From Gammaproteobacteria bacterium (GTDB lineage: Bacteria; Pseudomonadota; Gammaproteobacteria; Steroidobacterales; GCA-2729495): 9,861 nt of DNA. The position numbers were made by a program, and so were the translations under genes. Below, piece after piece: positions 1-6,767 of this stretch. The DNA lies in the NCBI GenBank assembly GCA_030429685.1, contig JAUIEY010000059.1:1-9861 (forward strand), in the 5' to 3' direction. The notes beneath the pieces were generated by a model. The model ran no database searches and was not told where the DNA came from. It was given only the letters and a program-made list of their open reading frames with translations. Numbering within the stretch: position 1 is the stretch's first letter; each line of letters opens with the position of its first letter.

Positions 1-12
1 GCCCCGGCGTCT

Positions 13-831
13 TTACCATAGTTCCCAGACCGGCCGACAGCTTGCGGGCAGGGCCTGCACCCGGCCAAGTTCGGCCCAGGGCTGATCGGGGGCATGAAAA
101 TCGGAGCCGCCGGACGCATACAGGTTGTAGCGGTTGGCAAGCCGGGCCAGCCGCTCTGTCAGATTCGGCTGCTGCACGCCGGATATAACTTCCAGCGCCT
201 GTCCGCCGTCCGCCACAAACGCCTTGCACAGTTCCTCGAGACGCAGATTGCTGAGTTTGTATTTGGCAGGGTGTGCCAGCACAGCGATGCCTCCGGCAGA
301 CCTGATCCAGCCGATTGCCTCCTGCAGGTCGGGCCAGCTATGGCGCACATCACCGATCTTGCCGCGCCCCAGGTACTTCTTGAATGCTGTTTTGCTGTCC
401 TTAATCTGATTGCTGTTCACCAGGTATCGGGCGAAGTCAGGGCGGCCGATATACTCACTGCCGGGCTGCGGCCGGACTTTGCGAACGCCGCGAAAACCCG
501 CTTGCTCCAGCTTCGCGGCAATCTGCGTAGCGCGTTCGGAACGGATAATCCGCTGTCGTTGCAGACCCGTATGCAATTGCGCTGCACTGGTGTCTATCGC
601 CAGACCTACCACATGCACGCAGACATTGTTCCAGTTGGCCGACAATTCAACGCCCGGCACCAGACGAGTCCTGCCGGGCAGATGCTCGGGCAGGGCAGCA
701 ATACCGGCCACCGTATCGTGGTCGGTAATAGCGAGCATGTCGACGCCCGCAGCGGCTGCCCGCAGCAGCAGTTCGCGGGGTTCCAGCGCTCCGTCGGAAG
801 CGCGGCTGTGAGTATGCAGGTCGGCAAGCAT
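13..831 (-). CDS. rnm: RNase AM-like PHP-domain phosphoesterase (YciV/TrpH family)
   Basis: This 272-residue protein matches the YciV/TrpH family. In E. coli the member RNase AM is a 5'-3' exoribonuclease that trims the 5' ends of rRNAs and also hydrolyses 3',5'-bisphosphonucleotides in the cytoplasm. The PHP metal-binding signature is complete: H6 and H8 (DLHTHS), D13, the ITDHDT block with D37-H38-D39, E62 in PGVELS, H73, H187 in VLAHP, and D244/H246 in GSDFH. The family block FKKYLGRGKIG (150-160) and the C-terminal end PVWELW also match from memory of E. coli YciV, which is slightly longer (about 290 residues). I chose the ATG at 831 because family homology begins there. The frame stays open to 972, but that extension overlaps the divergent transporter gene and has no family similarity. 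No clear ribosome-binding site precedes 831. The family call is firm; the exact enzymatic role is transferred from E. coli. Confidence 0.9.
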   Translation of the reverse strand: MLADLHTHSRASDGALEPRELLLRAAAAGVDMLAITDHDTVAGIAALPEHLPGRTRLVPGVELSANWNNVCVHVVGLAIDTSAAQLHTGLQRQRIIRSERATQIAAKLEQAGFRGVRKVRPQPGSEYIGRPDFARYLVNSNQIKDSKTAFKKYLGRGKIGDVRHSWPDLQEAIGWIRSAGGIAVLAHPAKYKLSNLRLEELCKAFVADGGQALEVISGVQQPNLTERLARLANRYNLYASGGSDFHAPDQPWAELGRVQALPASCRPVWELW

Positions 832-849
832 GGTGCTACAGCATATACT
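821..849 (+). promoter_or_regulatory. Candidate sigma70 promoter for the LplT-like transporter
   Basis: A TATACT -10 box (844-849, 5 of 6 to consensus) lies 17 bases after a weak -35 box TCGGCA (821-826, 4 of 6). It is in the 62-base gap between divergent genes and would start transcription near 856, leaving a leader of about 38 bases. The -10 sits in a near-palindrome CAGCATATACTG (839-850), so the opposite strand also carries a weaker -10 (TATGCT) facing the PHP gene. Found by eye only. Confidence 0.35.
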
Positions 850-893
850 GCGCCAGACAACTGTCCCAGCCAGAGCCGCACGGGAGGAGTGCC

Positions 894-2207
894 TTGGCAC
901 AGCGAAATCAGTTTGCCCTGCTGGCGCGCCGGCGTTTCGGACCATACTTCCTGACCCAGTTTCTCGGTGCATTCAATGACAATGTCTTTAAGAATGCTCT
1001 GCTGTTGCTGCTGGCATTCCACGCTGCCGACCGCTTCGCTGCCAGCAGTGACGTGCTGATCAACCTGAGCGCCGGCCTGTTTGTGCTGCCGTTTTTTCTG
1101 TTTTCTGCTATTGCCGGCCAACTGGCTGATAAATACCCCAAGGCTTTACTGATGCGTTACGTGAAGCTGCTGGAGATAGGCATCATGCTGGCGGCGGCTG
1201 TTGCGCTGTATATGGATCTGGTGGTTCCGCTTATCGCATTGCTGTTTCTGATGGGGCTGCAGTCCAGTCTGTTCGGGCCGGCCAAATACGGGGTGCTGCC
1301 GCAGCTTGCTGATGAAACTGAACTGCTCGGCGCCAATGCGCTGGTGGAAACCGGCACGTTTCTTGCCATTCTGCTGGGTACTGCCCTCGGCGGCGTACTG
1401 ATCGGTATTGACCAGACCGGCCGCTACTGGGTTGCTGCGGCGGTCGTGGCGATTGCACTTGCGGGTTACGCTGCGAGCCGCGCTATTCCGGACGTGCCGC
1501 CGGCGGAGCCGGAGATGCATGTCAACTGGAACCCTTTATCCGCAACCTTGCAAATATTCGCCGGAACTCTGCAAACCAGGCTGATTATTGTGTCGCTGAT
1601 CGGAATTTCCTGGTTCTGGTTTCTGGGTTCGGTCTACCTGGCGCAGTTGCCGAACTTCACGCGACTTTACCTGGGCGGCGATGAACGGGTCGTAACCCTG
1701 CTGTTATCGCTGTTTTCCATCGGGGTCGGGGCGGGGTCCCTGCTGTGCGAGAGGCTGACCGGGCGCAGTGTCAGCGTTGCCCTGGTGCCAGTGGGCGCGC
1801 TGGGGCTGAGCGTTTTTGGTCTGGATCTGGCGCTGACTGCGGCGCAGGCGCAACCGGAGCTATTGGGCGCGGTGCAATGGCTGACCGGCGACGGCAGCTG
1901 GCGGGTGGTGGCTGATGTCCTGTTGCTGGGGGCATCCGGCGGGCTGTTTATCGTGCCGTTGTATACCGTCATTCAGCACCGCTCGGCACCGGGCCGACGC
2001 GCGCGCGTGATCGCTGCGAACAACGTGCTCAATGCGCTGTTTATGGTGACGGCGGCTGTGCTGGCTATTGTGGTGCTGGGGAGCGGTTTTTCAATCACCT
2101 GGCTGTTTGGTCTGGTTTCGGCCCTGAATGCATTGCTGGCAGTCGGACTGTTTTTGGCGGAACCGGAGTTTCTGGCCGCACTGCGCCGCTGGTTCTCCGC
2201 CAGTTGA
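894..2207 (+). CDS. MFS transporter, LplT/Aas-type (probable lysophospholipid transporter)
   Basis: This 437-residue integral membrane protein belongs to the MFS branch that includes LplT and the N-terminal transporter domain of Aas-type fusion proteins. E. coli LplT flips lysophospholipids across the inner membrane for reacylation. The signatures are visible: FGPYFLTQFLGAFNDNVFKN (15-34) on the first helix, the loop motif AGQLADKYPKALLMRYVK (74-91) between helices 2 and 3, and FGPAKYGVLPQL (127-138). About twelve hydrophobic segments follow, and the protein ends at residue 437. I chose the TTG start because GGGAGGAG (882-889) lies just upstream, homology begins there, and the next in-frame Met is near residue 85. 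Many relatives are fused or adjacent to a PlsC acyltransferase and an acyl-ACP synthetase; neither is present here, so lysolipid specificity is inference. Substrates other than lysolipids are possible. Confidence 0.82.
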   Translation: MAQRNQFALLARRRFGPYFLTQFLGAFNDNVFKNALLLLLAFHAADRFAASSDVLINLSAGLFVLPFFLFSAIAGQLADKYPKALLMRYVKLLEIGIMLAAAVALYMDLVVPLIALLFLMGLQSSLFGPAKYGVLPQLADETELLGANALVETGTFLAILLGTALGGVLIGIDQTGRYWVAAAVVAIALAGYAASRAIPDVPPAEPEMHVNWNPLSATLQIFAGTLQTRLIIVSLIGISWFWFLGSVYLAQLPNFTRLYLGGDERVVTLLLSLFSIGVGAGSLLCERLTGRSVSVALVPVGALGLSVFGLDLALTAAQAQPELLGAVQWLTGDGSWRVVADVLLLGASGGLFIVPLYTVIQHRSAPGRRARVIAANNVLNALFMVTAAVLAIVVLGSGFSITWLFGLVSALNALLAVGLFLAEPEFLAALRRWFSAS

Positions 2208-2209
2208 AG

Positions 2210-2215
2210 TACAAT
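2210..2215 (+). promoter_or_regulatory. Candidate -10 box for the TetR-ParA unit
   Basis: TACAAT matches the sigma70 -10 consensus at 5 of 6 positions and begins three bases after the transporter stop codon. No convincing -35 box lies 16-18 bases upstream, so a factor-assisted or weak promoter would be needed. Transcription would begin near 2222. That would leave the GTG codons at 2251 or 2257, rather than the one at 2221, as the usable TetR start. Confidence 0.3.
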
Positions 2216-2243
2216 TGTCCGTGAGTGTCGACAACCGGGACAA
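2215..2243. promoter_or_regulatory. Operator-like nested inverted repeats before tetR-type gene
   Basis: An outer inverted repeat, TTGTCC (2215-2220) and GGACAA (2238-2243), is almost concentric with a perfect inner palindrome, TGTCGACA (2226-2233). The whole 29-base element starts at the last base of the candidate -10 box and covers the predicted transcription start of the TetR-type gene. TetR-family proteins usually bind such palindromes as dimers near their own promoter, so autoregulation is a reasonable inference. The symmetry is seen directly; binding is not. Confidence 0.35.
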
Positions 2244-2256
2244 CGGGGTAGTGCTA

Positions 2257-2892
2257 GTGCAGGAGAGCGTCAGGCCAAAAGACAAGCGGGATCGCCAGTC
2301 CACGGAGGAGGCGATTGTCCGTGCCTTCGAGGAAGTGCTGCTGCGCGAAGGCGTGGAAGGGCTGGGCGTGAATGCGGTCGCCCAGCAGGCAGGCGTCAAT
2401 AAGGTGCTGATTTACCGGTATTTTGGCGGCCTCGCCGGTCTGGCCAGCGAATGGGTGTCAAACAGCACTTTCTGGCCTACGCCACTGGAACTGATCGGCA
2501 ATGACCCGGACGCTTTTGACAAGCTCCCGGTCAGGGAAAGGATTCGCAATGTGCTGGTCAACTACGTCGATGCAATCCGCGCGCGTCCGCAGACGGTAGA
2601 AATGCTCGCGGCGGAACTCATGGCTCCCAGTGAAATTACCCGCGCTTTCGCCAATGCGCTGGTGCGGCCCGGCCGCGGCGTGGCCGATTTCATCAAATTG
2701 GAAACAGCGGACAAAGATCTGACCGATCAGGTCTGGAATCTTATTTTCATGGTCAATGGACTGGCTTCTTACCTGGCTATTCGGGAGCGCAATAACCCTA
2801 CCTATCTGGGCATGGATCTGAACGATGATGAATCCTGGCAGTATCTGCGCGATACTGTCTCTGATCTCGCGGAGAAATACCTGGCCGACTAG
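2257..2892 (+). CDS. TetR-family transcriptional regulator
   Basis: Numbered from the GTG at 2257 this is a 211-residue cytoplasmic regulator, a normal TetR length. The N-terminal DNA-binding domain is clear: a first helix STEEAIVRAFEEVLLREGVEG (about 15-35), then the helix-turn-helix GVNAVAQQAGVNKVLIYRYFGG (about 37-58), ending in the typical xIYRYF recognition block. The C-terminal ligand-binding domain is not specific enough to predict an effector. The start is uncertain. In-frame GTG codons exist at 2221, 2251 and 2257, and none has a strong ribosome-binding site; a GGGG run (2245-2248) best serves 2257. A longer ATG form from 2128 would overlap the transporter gene and adds non-family sequence. 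The ParA-type gene begins 14 bases after the stop, so co-transcription is likely. The most likely targets are its own promoter and the ParA gene, or the upstream transporter. Confidence 0.88.
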   Translation: MQESVRPKDKRDRQSTEEAIVRAFEEVLLREGVEGLGVNAVAQQAGVNKVLIYRYFGGLAGLASEWVSNSTFWPTPLELIGNDPDAFDKLPVRERIRNVLVNYVDAIRARPQTVEMLAAELMAPSEITRAFANALVRPGRGVADFIKLETADKDLTDQVWNLIFMVNGLASYLAIRERNNPTYLGMDLNDDESWQYLRDTVSDLAEKYLAD

Positions 2893-2906
2893 CGCGGTAA
2901 AGCTGT

Positions 2907-3701
2907 ATGCGACTGAGCGTTCCCGGACACAAAGATTTGCGCAAAATCGTGGTGCTTAATCCCAAAGGGGGTTGCGGCAAATCCACGCTGGCGACGAATC
3001 TGGCCGGTTATCTTGCCAGTAACGGCAATCCCGTAGCGATCATGGATTTCGACCCGCAGGGATCCTCCATGCGCTGGCTGAAAATCAGACCCGGAAATTC
3101 TGCGCCGATCCACGGGATTTCAGCCTTTGATGTACGCAGCAGTGCAACCCGTAGCTGGCAGCTGCGGGTGCCGCCATCGATTCGCTATCTGGTCGTGGAT
3201 TCGCCGGCTTCGGTACCTGCGGAAAATCTTGCCGAGCTTACGTCGGGAGCCCATGCCATATTAATTCCGGTGTTGCCGTCTGATATTGACGTGCATGCTG
3301 CATCCCTGCTCATGAAGGACTTGCTGCTTATTGCCAAGGTCAGTCGCCGTATGGGGCGCATTGGCGTGGTTGCAAACCGTGTGCGCGAGAACACCGTTGC
3401 GTATCGCAAGCTCATGCGCTTTCTTAAAAGCCTGTCCATATCAGTGGTGGGTGTACTGAAAGACAGTCAGAATTACGTGCATTCGGCAGAGCGTGGATTG
3501 TCAATTCATGAAATGCATACGGCGCGCATGAAGCAGGACGCTGAACGCTGGGATTCGATTATCCGCTGGCTTGAGACCAAGCTGGAGACACCGTTAACGC
3601 CGCGCGACTTCAGCCGGCCCCAGAACGGCAATGATGTGCATCAACTGGCATTGTCGGTCGAGCAGCGAGCCGACAGCCGCAACCGGCCGGACACCGATTA
3701 A
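2907..3701 (+). CDS. Orphan ParA/MinD-type P-loop ATPase
   Basis: This 264-residue protein is a ParA-superfamily ATPase, the group that positions DNA or protein cargo by ATP-dependent dimerisation, often on the nucleoid. The deviant Walker A box is intact, KGGCGKST (20-27), with the signature lysine K20 and the P-loop lysine K25. Walker A' is IMDFDPQGSS (45-54) with D47 and D49, and Walker B is YLVVDSP (94-100) with D98. There is no N-terminal helix-turn-helix as in plasmid ParA proteins, so it resembles the short Soj-like chromosomal or cargo-positioning type. The last 40 or so residues are polar and probably disordered. No parB, minC/minE or obvious parS site is present, and the only same-strand partner is the TetR gene 14 bases upstream. 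The ATG at 2907 has no strong ribosome-binding site, which fits translational coupling to the TetR gene. Its cargo is unknown. Confidence 0.85.
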   Translation: MRLSVPGHKDLRKIVVLNPKGGCGKSTLATNLAGYLASNGNPVAIMDFDPQGSSMRWLKIRPGNSAPIHGISAFDVRSSATRSWQLRVPPSIRYLVVDSPASVPAENLAELTSGAHAILIPVLPSDIDVHAASLLMKDLLLIAKVSRRMGRIGVVANRVRENTVAYRKLMRFLKSLSISVVGVLKDSQNYVHSAERGLSIHEMHTARMKQDAERWDSIIRWLETKLETPLTPRDFSRPQNGNDVHQLALSVEQRADSRNRPDTD

Positions 3702-3713
3702 CCCTGTTGCAGG

Positions 3714-4559
3714 CTACCAGCCGAGCACTCTGCCGTCTTCGTAATCCAGAAACTGGCCGTTGTTTTCAGCCGTCAGGCCATCAATCACCGCCAGCATTTT
3801 CGTTACTGATTCGTCGGGTTCTATAGACCCCTTCATCTTGAAGCCGGGGGTGGTGTTTACCTGTCCCGGCGACAGCAGCGTGACTATGACGTTCTGGCGC
3901 ACCGTTTCGAAAGACAGCGCGTACATAAACATATTCAACGCAGCTTTGCTGGCGCGGTAGCTGTACATCATGGGCATCTTCGGGCTGAGCTCGAAAGAGC
4001 CTGCCTTGCTGCTGACCACGACAATCTTTTTTTGCTGCGAGGCTGCAACATGCTGCAGAAAGCTTTGCGCCAGTTTCAATGGCCCCATGGCATTCACTTC
4101 GTAGCTGCTGCGGGCCATGTCCCAGTCAACCCCTTCCACTTTGGCAAAAGCTGACTTGTAGCGGGGGGTAATGCCGGCATTGCTGAGCAAAATGTCGATA
4201 GGTGTATCGGCGTACTTTTCCGCCAGCTGGTCGATACGCGCATGGTCAACTACATCAAGCTCCTCAACAATGAGCTGCGGGTAGTCTTTTGCAATCGCCT
4301 GCAATTCCTCCGCCTTCGCCGGTTTGCGGGCCGTCGCAATAATGTTCCAGCCACGCTCAGACAGCTGCCGCACAAATTCCAGGCCGATGCCGCGATTGGC
4401 ACCGGTGATCAGCACGGTAGGTTGGTCAGCATCCAGTGCGGTTGTGTCACCGATGGTGGTGTATGTCTGAGCCGATGCCGCAGCATCGTTATCGGCGGCC
4501 ATGCCGGCAGTCGCAAAAGCAAAAGAAAGTATGAGCAGTAGAGTGGCGGCGGGGCGCAT
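3714..4559 (-). CDS. Exported short-chain dehydrogenase/reductase, C-factor-like
   Basis: This 281-residue classical SDR has a Rossmann nucleotide-binding motif TGANRGIG (52-59), the ELDVVD block (100-105), SNAG (126-129, usually NNAG), the serine motif VVSSKAGS (181-188) and the catalytic YRASK (Y201, K205). The SSKAGS...YRASKAALNM arrangement resembles the CsgA/C-factor and sniffer-like SDRs more than FabG-type reductases. The N-terminus is unusual: MRPAATLLLILSFAFATAGM then AADND looks like a Sec signal peptide with cleavage near residue 21, followed by a polar linker of about 25 residues. The start at 4559 is supported by GGAGAA on the minus strand (4571-4566) six bases upstream. The other in-frame ATG at 4505 (inside the signal segment) has no such site. 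Export would place a dinucleotide enzyme in the periplasm, where NAD(P) is not normally available, so its role is unclear. It converges with the ParA gene with 12 bases between them. Confidence 0.85.
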   Translation of the reverse strand: MRPAATLLLILSFAFATAGMAADNDAAASAQTYTTIGDTTALDADQPTVLITGANRGIGLEFVRQLSERGWNIIATARKPAKAEELQAIAKDYPQLIVEELDVVDHARIDQLAEKYADTPIDILLSNAGITPRYKSAFAKVEGVDWDMARSSYEVNAMGPLKLAQSFLQHVAASQQKKIVVVSSKAGSFELSPKMPMMYSYRASKAALNMFMYALSFETVRQNVIVTLLSPGQVNTTPGFKMKGSIEPDESVTKMLAVIDGLTAENNGQFLDYEDGRVLGW

Positions 4560-4565
4560 GTCAGT

Positions 4566-4571
4566 TTCTCC
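4566..4571 (-). promoter_or_regulatory. Ribosome-binding site deciding the SDR start
   Basis: GGAGAA on the minus strand sits six bases upstream of the ATG at 4559. It supports the start that includes the signal peptide over the internal ATG at 4505 and over the longer open frame beginning at 4610. Confidence 0.6.
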
Positions 4572-4624
4572 GTTAGCGTTTTTTTTGCCGCGCGGCGTTC
4601 CGGCAGCCAAAAAATGGAGGACAG

Positions 4625-4653
4625 ACTGTAGCTGGTGGCCCGGTTTCCGGCAA
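4625..4653 (-). promoter_or_regulatory. Candidate promoter for the exported SDR
   Basis: On the minus strand a -35-like TTGCCG (4653-4648) and a -10-like TACAGT (4630-4625) are separated by exactly 17 bases. Each matches consensus at 4 of 6 positions. They lie in the 130-base gap between the metallopeptidase and SDR genes and would give a leader of about 60 bases. The match is modest and found by eye. The rest of this gap shows only an 8-base T-run beside a short GC palindrome. Confidence 0.3.
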
Positions 4654-4689
4654 CGTATCTTTTTGATAGTTGACCGACTACCGGCCCGA

Positions 4690-5466
4690 CTAGTCGATCC
4701 AGCGGATTTCCAGGGCCGTTTCCGGGCCTATTTTGGCGTCGCGCAGACCGTCCGGCATGGCGGTCTGGGTTTCGGATATGACGATTCGGCCGCCCATCAG
4801 TTCGGCGATTCTTTGCGGGTAAAGCGGAATCTTGTCCGGTTCGCCGTAGCCTTCCGGAAACTGCGGCAACATGCGCGGTGGGCCATATTTGTCGGTCGCG
4901 CCGAGCGTATGCATCATTTCATGTGCAATCACAAAATTGTTGGTCGCAGCCATGTCCTCGGCCGCAAAAACATTGACGATACCGACACGGCCTTTTTGCA
5001 GGCCTACTGAATGTTCCAGGACTGCGGTCTCTTTCGGATCGTAGTAGACCAGAAACAGCCGGATATCAGGTTCCGGGCCTTCCAGGTGGCCGGTTGCAGT
5101 ATGCGTCCACCAGCGCATTTCCAGGCTCCATGCGCCGATGCGCAGAAAATTTGAATTAAACGGCGGCTTGGGTGGTTTCTCCGTCACCGTCTCGCCAAGC
5201 AACATGCGCACCGGTCTGTCGATGCCTACCGAATAGCGTTTCGCTTCGCGGGCCATGAATTCTTCGATAGACGCGAAATCCCGGTCACTCAACTTGCGGA
5301 TGTAGTTGGCCGTGGCCTCGCGGCCATCGCCGTTAATCGGGTAAACCGTAACCCACAGGGTTTCCTGCCAGTCCGTCGCATTCTGTGCCGACAAATAGGT
5401 GCTCAGCCCCACCACAAAGAGGAGCATAAGCAGGGAAAATTTGCGCAGAAACTCAAACATTGCCAT
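4690..5466 (-). CDS. Putative exported zinc metallopeptidase, uncharacterised family
   Basis: This 258-residue protein starts with a short charged stretch and one hydrophobic segment (about 10-27), a signal peptide or membrane anchor, so the rest is probably periplasmic. Near the C-terminal third is VIAHEMMHTLGATDKYG (179-195). H182, E183 and H186 form a zinc-binding HExxH, and G189 plus D192 complete HExxHxxGxxD, the extended motif of metzincin-like peptidases that use Asp as the third ligand. A following Met in TAMPDG (235-240) could serve as a Met-turn, but this is tentative. The blocks around PEGYGEPDK and LYPQRIAELMGGRI are the sort of sequence I associate with an uncharacterised proteobacterial family, from memory only. 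The substrate is unknown. The start could be either 5466 or the ATG two codons later (5460); neither has a clear ribosome-binding site. It is upstream of the SDR gene on the same strand, 130 bases apart, and divergent from an MFS gene. Confidence 0.75.
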   Translation of the reverse strand: MAMFEFLRKFSLLMLLFVVGLSTYLSAQNATDWQETLWVTVYPINGDGREATANYIRKLSDRDFASIEEFMAREAKRYSVGIDRPVRMLLGETVTEKPPKPPFNSNFLRIGAWSLEMRWWTHTATGHLEGPEPDIRLFLVYYDPKETAVLEHSVGLQKGRVGIVNVFAAEDMAATNNFVIAHEMMHTLGATDKYGPPRMLPQFPEGYGEPDKIPLYPQRIAELMGGRIVISETQTAMPDGLRDAKIGPETALEIRWID

Positions 5467-5621
5467 CCGGCGTCGCTAATACATCTCATCACCTTAACCG
5501 CCCGGCCGGGACAAAAACGTGAACCACGTATCAGCACCCCGGTCGCGAAATTCGTACCGGCGGCCGCAGTGGGCTAGACTAGCGGCGCGCCACAAGGCCC
5601 GCATCCTTTTAAGGGGGATTT

Positions 5622-6767
5622 ATGGACAGGAATGCACCGCTCTCAATTGTGACCGCAATCATCGTCAGCGTGATTGGAGTCTTCGGTTTGATGACCATGC
5701 CGATGGGCATAGGCGTCTATGTAGATACGCTGGGCTTCACTCTGGAGCAGGGTAATCAGATCGTAATTGCAGAAGTGGCGGGCGGTGCACTGGCCTCGGT
5801 GCTGGCCATGTTCTGGATCAACAAGGTGAACTGGCGCTACGCAATATTGTTCGCAGCGCTCTGTGTGATTGCCGGCAACGTGCTTACGGTAATGCAGAAT
5901 GACGCCGGCATCATTACTGCTATTCGATTTGCGGTTGGCCTGCTGGGGCAGGGTACGGCGTTCGCCATCGGTATTTCCATGATCGGCAGCACGGCTGATC
6001 ATGACAGGAACTTCGGTTTTGTTATCGCCGCCCAGGTCGCATTCGGTGTTGTAACGCTGGCGACATTGCGACCGCTGGTTGACAGTTTTGACTCTATCGG
6101 TGGCATGTACCTGCCGCTGGCTGCGCTGGCTGCTGTCGCGCTGCTGTTCGTCAAGTCCGTACCGGAAGGTCCGGCGCAGGCTGAACATCACGGCGGTGAG
6201 CAGCAGGGTCAGTCACTGCAACTTCCAATTATCGGGCTTGTTGCCATGCTGATCTGGTGCTGCGGGCTGGGTGCTATCTGGGCGTTCGTCGAGCGCATCG
6301 CCGTAGCCGGAGGGCTGGACTCGGTCATGGCGCTGCGTTCGCTGTCGGTGAGTACCCTGCTGGCTATAGTCGGTGCGCTAGCGGCGTCGGCGCTGGCAGC
6401 CAGAGGTGTGGGACGCTTTCTGCCCGTTACCATCGCGCTGCTGGTGCAACTGGCAGTCGCCTGGCTGTTGCAGGGTGAAATCACCTTTGTCGAACTGGTT
6501 ATAAAGGCGTCGATATTTCAGGTTTTCTGGAATCTGACCGGACCGTTCTTTATGGGCGCTATTTCGGCGTCGGACACCAGCGGCAAGGTCGCGGTACTGA
6601 TCCCCGCCGCGCAGACCAGTGGGTTTTTTGTGGGTCCGACCATCGCCGGAATGTTCATGGCAGATGCCGGCCTGGCGGCGGCAAACTGGACCGCGGTAGT
6701 GTGCTGTGCGATTGCTTTGATAATTTTTATCCCGCTGTCAGCTCGACTCAAAGCAGCCGGGCTATAA
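5622..6767 (+). CDS. MFS transporter of unknown substrate
   Basis: This 381-residue integral inner-membrane protein has about twelve hydrophobic segments in two halves joined by a polar, His- and Gln-rich loop (about 181-200), the standard major facilitator layout at the compact end of its size range. Segments are clear at about 8-30, 48-66, 72-91, 95-120, 132-150 and 161-180 in the first half. The second half contains the helix-breaking stretch VLIPAAQTSGFFVGPTIAGMF, typical of an MFS helix 11 region. The start has a strong ribosome-binding site, AAGGGGG (5611-5617), five bases upstream. No binding residues point to a substrate. It is probably transcribed alone: the gene before it is divergent across 155 bases and the one after it is convergent. 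The intergenic 155 bases contain a CCCGGCCGGG palindrome (5501-5510) but no convincing promoter. Confidence 0.82.
   Translation: MDRNAPLSIVTAIIVSVIGVFGLMTMPMGIGVYVDTLGFTLEQGNQIVIAEVAGGALASVLAMFWINKVNWRYAILFAALCVIAGNVLTVMQNDAGIITAIRFAVGLLGQGTAFAIGISMIGSTADHDRNFGFVIAAQVAFGVVTLATLRPLVDSFDSIGGMYLPLAALAAVALLFVKSVPEGPAQAEHHGGEQQGQSLQLPIIGLVAMLIWCCGLGAIWAFVERIAVAGGLDSVMALRSLSVSTLLAIVGALAASALAARGVGRFLPVTIALLVQLAVAWLLQGEITFVELVIKASIFQVFWNLTGPFFMGAISASDTSGKVAVLIPAAQTSGFFVGPTIAGMFMADAGLAAANWTAVVCCAIALIIFIPLSARLKAAGL

Noticed and set aside
94..954. Long 286-residue open frame on the plus strand opposite the PHP gene
   Set aside because: Its product has no recognisable family pattern and lies antisense to a gene whose metal-binding residues are complete; it is a by-product of GC-rich codon use.
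832..972. N-terminal extension of the PHP protein by 47 residues
   Set aside because: It would overlap the divergent transporter start, has no family similarity, and homology begins at the ATG at 831.
2128..2256. Longer TetR protein starting at ATG 2128 inside the transporter gene
   Set aside because: The added residues (Trp- and Cys-rich) are unlike any TetR N-terminus and merely read the transporter codons in another frame.
3702..3728. GGCT-ACC-AGCC hairpin between the ParA and SDR genes
   Set aside because: The stem is only four base pairs and no T-run follows on either strand.
4579..4596. Eight-T run next to GCCGCGCGGC as a rho-independent terminator
   Set aside because: The T-run precedes the palindrome on the plus strand and becomes an A-run on the minus strand, so it has the wrong order in both directions.
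5501..5510. CCCGGCCGGG palindrome in the divergent gap before the second MFS gene
   Set aside because: It is a short self-complementary GC word without spacer or promoter nearby, easily expected by chance in this composition.
5643..6191. 182-residue minus-strand open frame inside the second MFS gene
   Set aside because: Its sequence is a low-information antisense product rich in Arg, Gln and His, while the plus frame is a clear membrane protein with a strong ribosome-binding site.
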